Positions 21,064 through 31,719 of a DNA stretch of 64,000 nt are shown one piece after another (the stretch's first letter is position 1; each line of letters starts with the position of its first letter). The position numbers and the translations under genes are program-made. The stretch is taken from NCBI GenBank assembly GCA_029582265.1, contig CM055817.1, positions 27,212,258 to 27,276,257 on the forward strand, read 5' to 3'. The DNA comes from Zoroaster sp. YZ-2022 (taxonomy: Eukaryota > Echinodermata > Asteroidea > Forcipulatida > Zoroasteridae). The notes under the pieces are model-generated. The model was given only the letters and a program-made list of their open reading frames with translations. It had not been told where the DNA came from and did no database searches.

Positions 21064-21302
21064 GGGTACCACTACTGTCCTCATATTATCCCTTTTCTTT
21101 AGAATTTCACTTGTGGGGGGTACCAAAATACAAATAAAAACTTGTGGGGTACCATTTCTCAGCGGGTGGGTACCCCACAAGTGGCTCCTCACAAGTACGG
21201 TTGCCTGCCGCTTAGAGTTCGGATCCCGAAGGGTATGTATAATAATAGCCTCAAGTGCCTCTCTGAAAATGCCGGTTCCCCTATATGCCTCCTCACAACT
21301 GC

Positions 21303-22228
21303 ACCAACCCCAGTTGAGATGAAGTAATGCCCCCCCCCCCCCCCTCCGTTCAGTACAGAGATGAGATAAGGACCTTTGGTAACAAGCATGAAACAACCCA
21401 TAACCCCCTCTACCGCACCAATTCCCCCAGTCGGGGGGAGGTAATGTCCCTCCGTTCAGTACAGAGATGAGATAAGGACCTTAGTTATCAAGTATGAAAC
21501 AACACATAACCTCACTCTACTGCACCAATTACCCTGTGGGTATCCCTGTTCAGTACAGAGATAAGATAAGGACCTTAGGTGCCGGCGCGAAATGTCGCAT
21601 AACCCCCCTCTACTGCACCAATTACCCAAGTTGGGGTGAGGTAATGTCCCTCCGTTCAGTACAGAGATGAGATAAGGACCTTAGGTATCAAGCATGAAAC
21701 AACCCATAACCCCCTCTACCGCACCAATTACCCAAGTTGGGGTGAGGTAACGTCCCCCCGTTCAGTACAGAGATGAGATAAGGACCTTAGTTATCAAGCA
21801 TGAAACAACCCATAACCTCCCTCTACCGCACCAATTCCCCCATGCCCAGTCGGGGGAGGTAACGTCCCCGTTCAGTACAGAGATGAGATAAGGACCTTGG
21901 TATCAAGCATGAAAACAACCCATAACCCCTCTACTGCACCAATTACCCAAGTTGGGGTGAGGTAATGTCCCTCCGTTCAGTACAGAGATGAGATAGGACC
22001 TTAGTTATCAAGTACGAAACAACCCATAACCTCACTCTACTGCACCAGTTACCCCAGTTGGGGTGAGGTAATGTCCCCGTTCAGTACAGAGATAAGATAA
22101 GGACCTTGGGTGTCAAGCATGAAACAACCCATAACCCCTCTACTGCACCATTACCCAAGTTGGGGTGAGGTAATGTCCCTCCGTTCAGTACAGAGATGAG
22201 ATAAGGACCTTAGGTATCAAGCATGAGA
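21303..22228. repeat. Tandem array of a unit of about 100 bp, about nine copies
   Basis: Each unit contains CCGTTCAGTACAGAGATGAG, ATAAGGACCTTAGGTATCAAG, CATGAAACAACCCATAACC, TCTACCGCACCAATTACCC and AAGTTGGGGTGAGGTAATG. Units differ by small indels, mainly in the C and G runs. It lies between the propeller exon and the Ig gene. Confidence 0.9.
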
Positions 22229-22581
22229 CAACATCCTATACCTTTGACGTCTTTGGGAATTTCTTGATCTGCATCAGTAGTCAATAGACACCTTTCTCAT
22301 CATTCTTTCTTGCATGACAATAGGATGTAAGGAAAGAAACAAATGAACTGTCTAAGAATACCCATGAATAAAGCAGACAATCATGTGTTATATTTAAAAG
22401 GCAGCGGAATTGACTTATTAAGAAAAACAGAATACAACATGGATTTAATGTCTGTCGAATAAGAAATTGAAATAGAGTCTTTGAATGTCGAACAAGAAAC
22501 CATTATAGTAGACCATTATAGTTGAACAGTAAGAATGGACTCTTATTCAGTACAACCATTTTACATTTGTTTGACCGTCGA

Positions 22582-22817
22582 TCAAGAAAGAGAAAAGTGA
22601 AAATCAAGCTTTGTGGATTTACCTTGGGGTAACATTTCCACTTCTTCGGCATCCGTGGTTTGTCGGTATTTCAAGCACCACACTCTGTGTATAAAGTACA
22701 CTATACTGATCGCACAGATCAGCGATATGAAAGCCAAAACGATAGACAGCGCTGTCAGACCTATGTTGATGCTGTTGTTGTTGTTGTTGCTGCTCGGCTT
22801 ATCAATTACAGATGGAT
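22582..22817 (-). CDS. Ig-domain type I membrane protein, exon 3 (transmembrane and tail)
   Basis: After an acceptor (TTTGTTTCTTCAAG|ATCC) the exon encodes a short linker with an Asn run (SSNNNNNSIN), then a hydrophobic helix (IGLTALSIVLAFISLICAIS, continuing IVYFI), a basic stop-transfer (HRVWCLKYR) and an acidic tail (TTDAEEVEMLPQG). The stop is at 22582. A donor (CCCCAAG|GTAAAT, exon edge 22623) could instead lead to another cytoplasmic exon. The entry phase is 1 and matches exon 2. This anchors the two upstream Ig domains in the plasma membrane. No ITIM or ITAM tyrosine motif is seen in the part present. Confidence 0.75.
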
Positions 22818-23124
22818 CTTGAAGAAACAAAAAACAAATGTATAAATTGAATTAGTTAAAGAGAAGGTACAACATAGGTAAAGGTTAAAACTTTTAGCTA
22901 GGTAATGTTGGAAAACCACGCATTCTTTAGGAGTTTACCATCTCGACGTTCTGAGTTTACTCTAATCGTCCTCTGGAGTTGATGTTGTCTTCGAGCTGTC
23001 TAACCACCGGTTCTTATCAAAACCAAAACACAAATACAATTACTTTTTCAATTCTCAGTAGAGATATTACATGTTGCTACCGCAAATGTTCCTTTTTAAT
23101 ATTATTGAATAGATCTATATTTAC

Positions 23125-23485
23125 CCAGCGAAGAGAAGACTTCAAGAACTGCAGTAGATGACCCATTGGTGATGGCTGTACCCGTTGCAACGCATTCAAA
23201 TCGGCATGCGTCGTTTCCCGCCAATTCCAATTCGCCGAGATATACCTTCGCGGTCACACTGTATGTGAGAGCGGAAGAGTCATAAGTCGAGCGCTGATTG
23301 GATGCAAACCATTCCTTGGACTGATTGCCAGTTTCGCGGCAACCGATGAATGACCAAGTTATATCGGGGCTCGGGTAAACGTCATTGACCGAACACGCCA
23401 CTATCGGGCGTTTAGATACGTCAAGTTTGCATTCTGGACGGTCCCAAAGGATCGCAAGTTGAAATCACTGGATGTGGAGAGGTAT
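23125..23485 (-). CDS. Ig-domain type I membrane protein, exon 2 (second Ig domain)
   Basis: The exon has an acceptor (TTCTTTTCAG|ATACC) and donor (CTTCGCTGG|GTAAAT), both phase 1, as expected for Ig exons. It begins TSPHPVISTCDPLG and continues CKLDVSKRPIVACSVNDVYP, then SPDITWSFIG, and ends CRFECVATGTAITNGSSTAV. Canonical cysteines (VACSV, FECVA) and tryptophan (ITWSF) mark a C2/C1-like Ig domain. A frame change at about 23444 (TTTGGGACC) needs one G. ITNGSS is a possible N-glycosylation site. Confidence 0.75.
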
Positions 23486-23796
23486 CTGAAAAGAAGAAAA
23501 AATGTGGTAGGTGGTAACATGTTCTGATAAGATGGTATTGAAGAATAAGCCATACCATAGAGAAAAGGCATACAAACCAAAACAACCTGAAGTATACACG
23601 CAAAAATTATATGTAAAGTGACCCCTTTATCCTATAACAGGATTTTGTATTATATTCAAAATGGAGCTCATGTTTTGCCCTAGAGGCAGTGTACACCGGC
23701 CACATCGGGGGGGGGGGGGGAGGGGACACGTGTCAAATAGATTTGTATGGAAGACAATTAAAATGGCTGCAGATGGATGGGGAAGTGTATACCCAC

Positions 23797-24189
23797 CTGT
23801 AACAAGCACCGTGACGTCGACCGCGTGATAGCTTTGTGCTCCCGTCATCTGACGCACAACTCGACACCAGTATCGTCCGCTGTCGGTAGTATCGATATTT
23901 GCTATGGTCAGACCGAAGGTCCGTGTCAGTGAGTATCGATTACTAACGGTGAAGTTGGTTCCGGCAATTGGGATCGAGTACCGGACCAGGAGCGACCCCA
24001 GCGCCTCCTGTATCGTGTTCCCCTCGTACCAGTAGAACAGACTTGGCGCGTCGCCGGGCTGGAGACCGACACACGGATATCCTGTTGGGAATCATTTCTC
24101 TGAATGTAAACTTGTTGCACTGCGTCGCCCCTTGTCCACTGTATCACCATGAACAGACTCACACAGCCAAACAGTGCATTCATCAACAT
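23797..24189 (-). CDS. Ig-domain type I membrane protein, exon 1 (signal peptide and V-set domain)
   Basis: ATG at 24187-24189 opens a signal peptide (MLMNALFGCVSLFMVIQWTR), then VYIQRNDSQQ. At about 24080 (CAACAGGATAT, one G short) the frame changes to YPCVGLQPGDAPSLFYWYEG and continues LTIANIDTTDSGRYWCRVV. The B-strand cysteine, the WYEG tryptophan and DSGRYWC make this a V-set domain. The donor (CTTGTTACAG|GTGGGT) has phase 1, matching exon 2. With exons 2 and 3 this gives a complete surface receptor of about 320 residues: leader, V, C-type Ig, TM, short tail. An ATG two codons further in (MNALF) is an alternative start. The frame change would be a null allele if real, but resembles the others in this contig. 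Confidence 0.75.
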
Positions 24190-24415
24190 GATTTTGTGTT
24201 TTAAAAACTCTCCACTCGACGAATATCATGGACAGGAAGTCACCACTCCTGTGGGAGTAATTGTCGAGGAAAGAGTAATGTAACTGCAATCTAGCTCCAA
24301 TTATGTCGTTAGGTTTGAGTAATGGGTTCATCATGCTGAATTGAATATTAAAAATAGTCTTGATAGCAACAATTTGTTCGGCTAAATATGTAGGCATATC
24401 ACTATTAATGGGGCA

Positions 24416-24612
24416 GTATCGTCACGATCAACATGGCATGCCAGTGAATCGAAATGCTAGTTTTCGATTAACTCAGTGACTGAAAATAATACCCAGATGA
24501 TAAGGTCATATTACCGTTGCTGCTGCATAAGTGAGCCAGTAATTTCAGTCACTGTGTTCATACTAGGACACTGATTCCATGCCCTGTTGAAAGTCTGTTT
24601 TGATCGTGACGA
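24416..24612. mobile_element. MITE, family A (copy 2)
   Basis: Inverted ends GTCACGATCAACATGGCATGCC and CATGCCCTGTTGAAAGTC...TGATCGTGAC, with core AAGGTCATATTACCGTTGCTGCTGCAT. Same family as 10998-11218 and 27863-28086. Confidence 0.75.
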
Positions 24613-25416
24613 ACTGAGGACGTCCCTGTAAGTGGTGAATCGATGATATACGCATGAGAACAGCATTCCCTGCTAAACTTGGCTTAAAGTGGTGACTTTT
24701 TTTCACTTATGGTAAGGCAGAGCCAGTGAAGTTGGACCCTTGTCCAGCTCCAGTGCGCCAACACCTAGTGCTTCACGTTGGGATCTAATATCGGTGAAAT
24801 TGTACATGTGTATGGGGCCTTCAGTATCACCTCATTAAGGCCAACAAGGTCATAGGTCGGCTTTAAAATTGGTGCGGCCACGTGCTTTGTTTTTGTCATC
24901 TTTTTTTTGCCAGCCAGTGAAATACATAATACGCGGTTATTGGATCCAGACCAAATTTCCCATACACAAAGTACGGTGGCTAAGAGCGGCCGCACAAATC
25001 GGGCAAAATGTTCATACCCCTAAACATAGCACGGCGCCAGAATTCCAATCAATCCAGCAATGTTGGCTACAATTGGACATCGTTTCATAGCGACGCGCGC
25101 GGAGACCAGAAACTGGAGACTTTTTTGGGGCCTAAAAGCACCACTGCATGTATTTTAAAAGGATGGTACAACCTAGACAGGCTCTTGGTGTACCATTCAA
25201 GGGATTTCATTGGATAATGTTGTGCTGAAGATCTGACGTCACGCTTCGAGGCTCGCGAGCCAGCTATATAGTAGCTAGCTATACCAACCAAGATCAAAGT
25301 TGAACTCGGGAAAACATGACGCTTGCCACACGGCCAGTATCTGGCGTACGGTAATTCACATCAGTTTCATTTTCATTTCAAAACGTTTATTTCCATTTCA
25401 CAATTATAATTAAGAA

Positions 25417-25600
25417 GTGTCGTGGCCGAGCGGTCTAGCGCACCGAACTCAAGTTCTGGTGTTGCCAGCAGCAGGGTGTGGGTTCGAGCCCCGGTCGTGA
25501 AACTTGTGTCCTTGAGCAAGGTACTTAAACATACACACCGCCTTTGTCGCGCGAAATTGGGCGATAAAAACGCCCCTCAACATTTCATTGTTTTACATAT
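25417..25600 (+). mobile_element. tRNA-derived SINE (copy 3, 3' truncated)
   Basis: The plus strand has AGTGTCGTGGCCGAGCGGTC (A box), CAAGTTCTGGTGTTGCCAGC, GGGTTCGAGCCCC (B box) and GTGTCCTTGAGCAAGGTAC, then diverges. Only the tRNA-related head and a little of the body remain. Confidence 0.85.
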
Positions 25601-26766
25601 ATGGTTGGAAAGATCTTTCAAAAGTAGAATATAATTGTCCACACAAGTCCCCCTGAAAAATGCGTCGTTTTTCTGTTATTGTACAAAAACCAATGTCATG
25701 TGACTTTCTTGAACCAAAATTTGTCCAGAAAACTCACGAGGACAAAAGTTATAGTCGCACTTTCAGACGTTTAAAAAGTTGATTCCTGAACCAAATTCAA
25801 GAATAATTATTTTTTATAGTTCATTGATTAATGACAAAAGTGAAATGGATTTTTGAAACAATGGGTGAAAATTTTCAAATCGACAAAAGACGAAAGTCTT
25901 GGCACTTTCCCGAGACACCGGAACCGAACCAAGACTGTACCAGAACAGCCATGGGCGCCAGCGCGGCAAAGCGCCCGAGGCGTGAGCCCACTGGATTAGG
26001 CCATCAATATAATATGAACACTTTTTGCGTGGAAGCGTAAAGCAGGGTCTCGACCACTGTGGTGCTTTTCGTGTCGGGTATTTTGAATTATGATACTGCC
26101 AGCGAGTTTAGTTTTGGAAACACCAATAACGCATTCCTTCGGAACATCGTCACAGCCCCTTCATCATATCAACACCAATAAAAAAAAGTGACAAAAACTG
26201 TTCAGTTTGGTAGGCCATCCGTCAAAATCAACGCGGCCAGAATTTCGACCGAGCGGGCTGGGCGAAGAAAGGCTCACCGTCTACGGCAAAAAATGACGCA
26301 TGCAACGGGCCAGCCAACCTCAAATGATGGCAAACACTCAGGGATTTGATTGTTGAACGTGATGGTGACCATGATGATACCATGAATAATGTCGCATTTG
26401 TAGGATTATTGTTGAACAGGTAAGAGTAATAAAAGATAAATATTGTTTGATAATATAATACTCGTAGGGCTTTTTGTGTGGCTGTAGCCCTATGCTGAAC
26501 TCTTATGATGAATTTCCGTTAGCCATCACATTATTTTTGATAGTTCCTATAGCCAAGGCCCAATGATATTGTGATGATGTTTACAATACAGACATGATAA
26601 TTATGAGATATAGTTTAGAAAGCAGAACAATTTCCAGTGAATTAGTTGTAATTTGCACCATCGATGCCCGGATATTTTATGGGGAAGATGGTCAAAAGGG
26701 GTCATGGTGAAAATTCAAACATGGACTGGAGGAAATAGCATCAGGTACCATTATTCCCCTAAACAT
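25601..26766. other. Non-coding stretch with a weak first-exon candidate
   Basis: Most shows nothing recognisable. At 25951-26040 a frame with MGASAAKRPRREPTGLGHQ follows a fair initiation context (ACAGCCATGG) in a GC-rich patch, but it ends after 29 codons and no donor stands out. I do not call it a gene. Confidence 0.35.
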
Positions 26767-27492
26767 ACGAGTACGAGTACGAGTACGAGTACGGGTACGA
26801 GTACGGGTACGGGTACGAGTACGAGTACGGGTACGAGTACGGGTACGAGTACGAGTACGCACGTACGAGTGCACGAGTACGAGTGCAGTGCAGGTACGGT
26901 AATATACGGTGCAGATGCAGTACAGTGGGTGCACGAGCACGAGTACGGGTACGTACGAGTACGGGTACGAGTACGAGTACGGGCAATGCAGTACGAGTAC
27001 GTGCAGTGCGAGTACGAGTACAGGGCACGAGCACGAGTACGTACGAGTACGAGTACGGGTGCACGAGCAGTGAGTACGGTACGAGCAGTGCAGTACGGGT
27101 ACGAGTACGAGTACGGGTACGAGTACGGGTGCAGTGCATGGTGCATGGAGTACGAGTACGAGTACGGGTAGGAGTACAGTGCAGTGCAGTACTGAGTGCA
27201 GGTACGAGTACTGAGCCAGAGTACGAGTACGGGTACGAGTACGAGTACGGGTACAATGCGGGTACGCGTACGAGTACGGTACGCGTACGAGTACGGGTGC
27301 AGTGCAGTACGAGTACGGGTAGGAGTACGAGTACGGGTAGTAGTACGAGTACGGGTACGAGTACGAGTACGGGTACGAGTACGAGTACGGGTACGAGTAC
27401 GAGTACGGGTAGGAGTACGAGTACGGGTACGAGTACGAGTACGGGTAGGAGTACGAGTACGGGTAGGAGTACGAGTACGGGTACGAGTACGA
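26767..27492. repeat. Hexanucleotide array (GTACGA/GTACGG)n, about 725 bp
   Basis: The array is made of GTACGA and GTACGG hexamers, often alternating, with islands of GTGCAGTGCA and GGTAGGAGTACG. Each hexamer contains the palindrome GTAC and a CpG. Because the period is divisible by three and lacks stops, both strands show long open frames of two-residue repeats (up to 291 codons). These are not genes. Confidence 0.95.
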
Positions 27493-27862
27493 TTTTTAAT
27501 ATGCACCATGTCCATCATATCCACCATTATTTCATTAACTGTTATGTTTTGTTTTATAGTATGAGAAAACATCACTGCCAGTATTTGTACTTGCATCAAC
27601 ACCATGTAGAGTTCACTTAATTCCATTTCCAGTATTCATAGCTCCAAAGCATTGCCAAGGTAGAGAAAATCTTGGATTGATTCAGATTATTTTTTTTTAT
27701 CCCATAATTTTTGTGTATATATAAAAAACTTGGTTGATGTAAATATTTGTTTTTCTATCAAACAAAATCAGATTTACAGAAACAATTTCTCATTTAGAAA
27801 AAATGAAGTTGTGCTTTCAGGTTTTTTCCCCTTGTGCATGCTGAATGTTAACTTGTCCATAT

Positions 27863-28086
27863 TAAAGCGACAATATCACGATCAGAGCAGACTTTCAACA
27901 GGGCATGGAATCAGTGTCCTAGTTTAATTAAGATGAACACACTGACTGAAACTTACTGGCTCATTTATGCAGCAGCAATGATATTATGACCTTATCATGT
28001 GTGATATTATTTTCAGTCACCAAGATAATCTAAATCTAGCACTCCGATTCTATGCCCTGTTGATCGTGACCGTTGTTCTCTTAAAG
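27863..28086 (-). mobile_element. MITE, family A (copy 3, inverted)
   Basis: TTAAAGCGACAATATCACGA at the left end and TGATCGTGACCGTTGTTCTC with TTAAAGGG at the right end pair as terminal inverted repeats, followed inside by CAACAGGGCATGGAATC and GATTCTATGCCCTGTTG. This is the most complete copy of the family. Confidence 0.8.
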
Positions 28087-28294
28087 GGAAAGTACAACAT
28101 TGGTTATAATTTCAGGTATAACATGAAAATGTTAGGCAACTGACAGCCCTCAACACCCCCCCCCCCCACACACACCCAAACAAATTACTCTATTAGTATT
28201 CTGTACTATACCTTGAAAATGTTGAAATATTTTGAAGCTTCACATGGTTGAAGAACAGTAGGAGTAAGAGTAATTATCTTTCAAGAGTAGTAAA

Positions 28295-28447
28295 TAGCAT
28301 TGGTTCTGAGAAGAACTGGCAGTGACATTACTTTATGTTTCAATCAGTATACTCTGATTGTCTTCAGGGGGATGAAGATGATCAGAGTATACCGATGGAA
28401 ATTTCAAGTAATCTCACCACTGGTTCTTCTAAGAGCCAACACTATTA
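28295..28447. repeat. Fold-back hairpin, about 70-bp arms
   Basis: AGTATACTCTGATTGTCTTC on the left pairs with GATGATCAGAGTATAC on the right around a GGGGGAT centre. Outer parts (AATAGCATTGGTTCT / AGAGCCAACACTATT) also pair. MITE-like. Confidence 0.75.
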
Positions 28448-28486
28448 AACTGTAGAGATAGTTACGTGGTGCTACCACAAACCTCT

Positions 28487-29965
28487 TTATATGCATAATG
28501 ATATTGACACTAGCCCAACACATGCTTTTCAAAACCATGCCAGATGATAAATCAACATGTAAAAACACTCAAGAAAATAGTTTGCCAGGGTTGTAGGTAG
28601 TCAGATCAACTTATTCAGCGTTATTGTGGGCATAAAGTCACAAAGTTGATTTATGGTAGTAACTGGATTAAACTTGGCTTCAAATTCAAAGGACAGAAGT
28701 GGGGTTAAATTGATTGGCGGGCTGGGGTTACTGAAGACACTGAAGCATGGAGGAGCATATAAATATTTCCCCTTTCTTTTTGTTTTTCTTTACCAAGGAA
28801 AAGTTACCTGTGAGAGAAGAGTCTTTACACTCTTGATATTTCCATTTCCAGGCTGTCAATAATTTTCGCTACATGGAACATAATAGAAAGTTGGCTAAGT
28901 ACAATTGTGCATTTCATCCATGTTCATGTATCAGGTACCACAGAGTCTACTCAAAGCACAGCCGTCCATAGTAGTTGGGTGGAGAAGAAACAATGCAGCT
29001 TATGTCAAATAGCTAATGTCTGCACTATTCAAAGCTTGTATGGATATCAGCTAATTAGCCTTTCATTAGAAAACAAGCTTATAAATACTACATGATAAAG
29101 TTGCAAGAAAGCTTGCATCCGTGCTTTCCCTCTTCCCCTGCCAACAGCAGAAGAGTAAGGCCACAAATTGTAATTAGCCAATTGACAATTCAAACAAAAT
29201 TAAATGTAATTACATCCACTTTACTAAATCTAATAATTGCTTGCCCTTTTCATTTTGTTTATGGAAAAACCTTCAAATTCTAGATTTAGATGAAGCCAAC
29301 ATTGGTATTTATGTCTTGGTATTAAGTCTTGTACAAAAATAAATTTAATTGATGGACTGCATGTTTATATACCGAGAGTGATCTTTATTTATAATATACT
29401 TCACTTTCAACTCAAGTTTATAATGAACAAAAATATAATGATAAATTGACAATGATAGTAATCAAGCATCTCCTTATTGTGACATGCTTATAAATTGTTT
29501 TTGTTTTCACCTATATTGCAAATAATTAAAAATCATTTATAAAATTTGAAAACAAATTCTACATTGCTTTTTACATTTTCAAGGTTGTACACATATTTTT
29601 GGCAAAATGTCTGTAGCTGCATCCAATCTATAAAATTACAAGCTAAAGATCAGATGCCATTTTGTACATAAATGTTTTGACATTGAAATAATCAAGAGTT
29701 GTATGGGTGCTTGTAAATTGCTAATAAAACAATGAAATACATATTTATTTTATTTGTCCATTTGGTTTCATGACTTGACTTTTGTGGTTCCACTCCTCCC
29801 CCCCCCCATAATCAATTGAAACCACTTTGCTGACCTGTTTAACCTATTGTAAACAATCTAACAATGAGTGTACATGGCCTTACACATGTAACAAGTGAAA
29901 TGACTTCAGTGTAAATGAACCCAACCATGATCCTTTGTTGACAAGAAAACAAAATCAATCTGCAT
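28487..29965 (-). repeat. Inverted single copy of the dispersed element at 1.6-3.5 kb
   Basis: Reverse-complement matches run through the whole stretch, from CACATGCTTTTCAAAACCATG (28520), via GCTAATTAGCCTTTCATTAG and TTCATTTTGTTTATGGAAAAA, to AATCAATCTGCAT near 29960. Here the ~710-bp unit is present once, at 1.6 kb twice. No coding frame is seen. Confidence 0.8.
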
Positions 29966-31118
29966 AATAAATGTAGCTCTGTATTTACAATTTAGTGACA
30001 TTTCAGAATGGGTGACATTCAGGGGCTGTCATTGAATCGGTAAATTTGAATAAAATACTTGCCTCCCCAAGTTCTCGGCATGTACTACCACTGGTGATGA
30101 ACCAACACATTTGCTTTCTGAAATTATTTGAACAATCATTGCAGCACTATAGAATCCAAGAACTAGGGAGGGGAGGGGCAACATGCAATAAAAGTAAGGG
30201 CCCAGACATATGCTTGATTCCAAATTACCAATTCCATTGACCGAAGACTGGTGCTGCATTATGTCGAGAATCACACCCAGCATCAATTCTGCATATTATA
30301 GCTGAAGTAGCAAGATGTTTCTGTCCTTTCTGAAAAAGATTTAAGAGTGAAAAGAGGAGTAAGGGCTTAGATTTAAATAAATTTATCAACATTATCAACA
30401 ATCACTGTGAAATAAGGTAAAACATCGTTTAACTGATGGAATGGAAAGGTGGTTATCAGATAGACCCCTTCTTGGACTGAAATGCCAGTACTGCTATACA
30501 TGTTGCAAAAAATAATAACAAATTATACTAAACCTTAATTTTTTTATAAATAAACAACCATTAAAACTAAATGAAATGTTCATCATTGGTATTTGATAAT
30601 GAACATTAACTTCAACCCTGTAACACGTTAACTAATGTTAATTAGATCTCACGAAAAATAGCATAAAAACTAACCTGTGAAAATTTATTAAAAATAGGTG
30701 CTCCCCCTCGTGTTTCACAAAGTTATATGTGGTAACTTCTTGTATTTTTTACATAATTATTTTTTTCTCTCTCTCTAAGATAAAAGCACTTCCGATCGGA
30801 CAAATTAATTTGGTCATTGTGAATATGAGAATCTAATTTCTAACCAAAATTGAAGCTTCCCTTTCAACATTTTTCCTGTCAAATATGTAGAGTTATGTAA
30901 TCAGGGGTTAGGGCAATTTCACATAATTGCCAGGGGACATTGTCATGATTGTGTTCATCATGTACAGTCCTGTACATCATGTACTGTCTACCAGTACCAA
31001 TAGCAATGCAAACTAATATTGACCATGAAGACATGATTGAGATGCTCACCCAGAATCCAGTATGTCCAGACAGATGCTGCTAAGTACCAGTTTGTTCAGT
31101 CTATGCCTTTCTCCATAG
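29966..31118. other. Non-coding, with fragments of the 0.8-1.6 kb repeat
   Basis: 30060-30110 matches the reverse complement of about 1510-1570 (GGTGATGAACCAACACATTTG), and 30150-30235 matches the same unit in direct orientation (CCAAATTACCAATTCCA), giving a small palindromic arrangement. The remainder shows no recognisable feature. Confidence 0.5.
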
Positions 31119-31334
31119 TTGATCCAAGGTCTATCAAGCTTACTCAATACTAGGCATTTTCATCACTTTTTGGATCATCTTGGACGTCGACGTGCACCTG
31201 GTTGCAATCGAATCCAGGAATTCTGTGATCGTTCGTGTGTGTTTACAACAGATACAAAATGTACAGACTGGAACCTTGTTCCTCTTGTTACAATCACAAC
31301 GATGTGCAATGCAGAGGTACCAGTCTAAATACAA
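31119..31334. other. Cysteine-containing open frames, unassigned
   Basis: The plus frame reads APGCNRIQEFCDRSCVFTTD with TKCTDWNLVPLVTITTMC. The minus frame is also open and cysteine-rich (YLCIAHRCDCNKRNKVPVC). I cannot tell which, if either, is used, and no splice sites decide it. Confidence 0.2.
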
Positions 31335-31537
31335 TCGGCAATTGCCGTACAGGTTTCACGGTCGTGTAGACAACTGGAAAATGCGTATACGTGACCTTTG
31401 ACCTTATTGTTGTTTTTGGACATTTCTCGGTAATTACACGATACCTGGATTTTGTTTTTTGAAGAAAACCTTCCAAAAATGATTATCTATCATTCTATCA
31501 AGCCCATTTTTTGCACTTTTAGGGCGGTGTGTACCTT

Positions 31538-31676
31538 TAACCATAATTGCTTCGTCCTTCGGATGGGACGTAAAGCCGTAGGTACCGTGTGTTGTGTAAT
31601 GCACGTAAAAAAAGAAAGAATATATGCGCCTTGAGCACCACTTAGTTGGTGGATACGTGCGCTATATAAGTCCACA

Positions 31677-31715
<39 letters not shown>
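31538..31715 (+). mobile_element. tRNA-derived SINE (copy 4, 5' truncated)
   Basis: Begins in the body (AACCATAATTGCTTCGTCCT, GGGACGTAAAGCCGTAGG, TGTGTAATGCACGTAAA), then GCGCCTTGAGCACCACTTAG, GTGCGCTATATAAGTCCACA and a (TTA)n tail to 31718. The tRNA head is missing. Confidence 0.85.

Positions 31716-31719
<4 letters not shown>

Noticed and set aside
25230..25290. TGACGTCA followed by CTATATAG as a plus-strand promoter
   Set aside because: Spacing is suggestive, but no plus-strand exon follows and such motifs are expected by chance at this length.
25417..25500. tRNA-Leu/Ser gene
   Set aside because: A and B boxes are present but stems are not maintained and the sequence continues into the SINE body.
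26751..27626. 291-codon minus-strand open frame of Arg/Thr and Tyr/Ser repeats, and plus-strand partners
   Set aside because: Translation of the GTACGR hexamer array; a stop-free 6-bp repeat keeps frames open on both strands.
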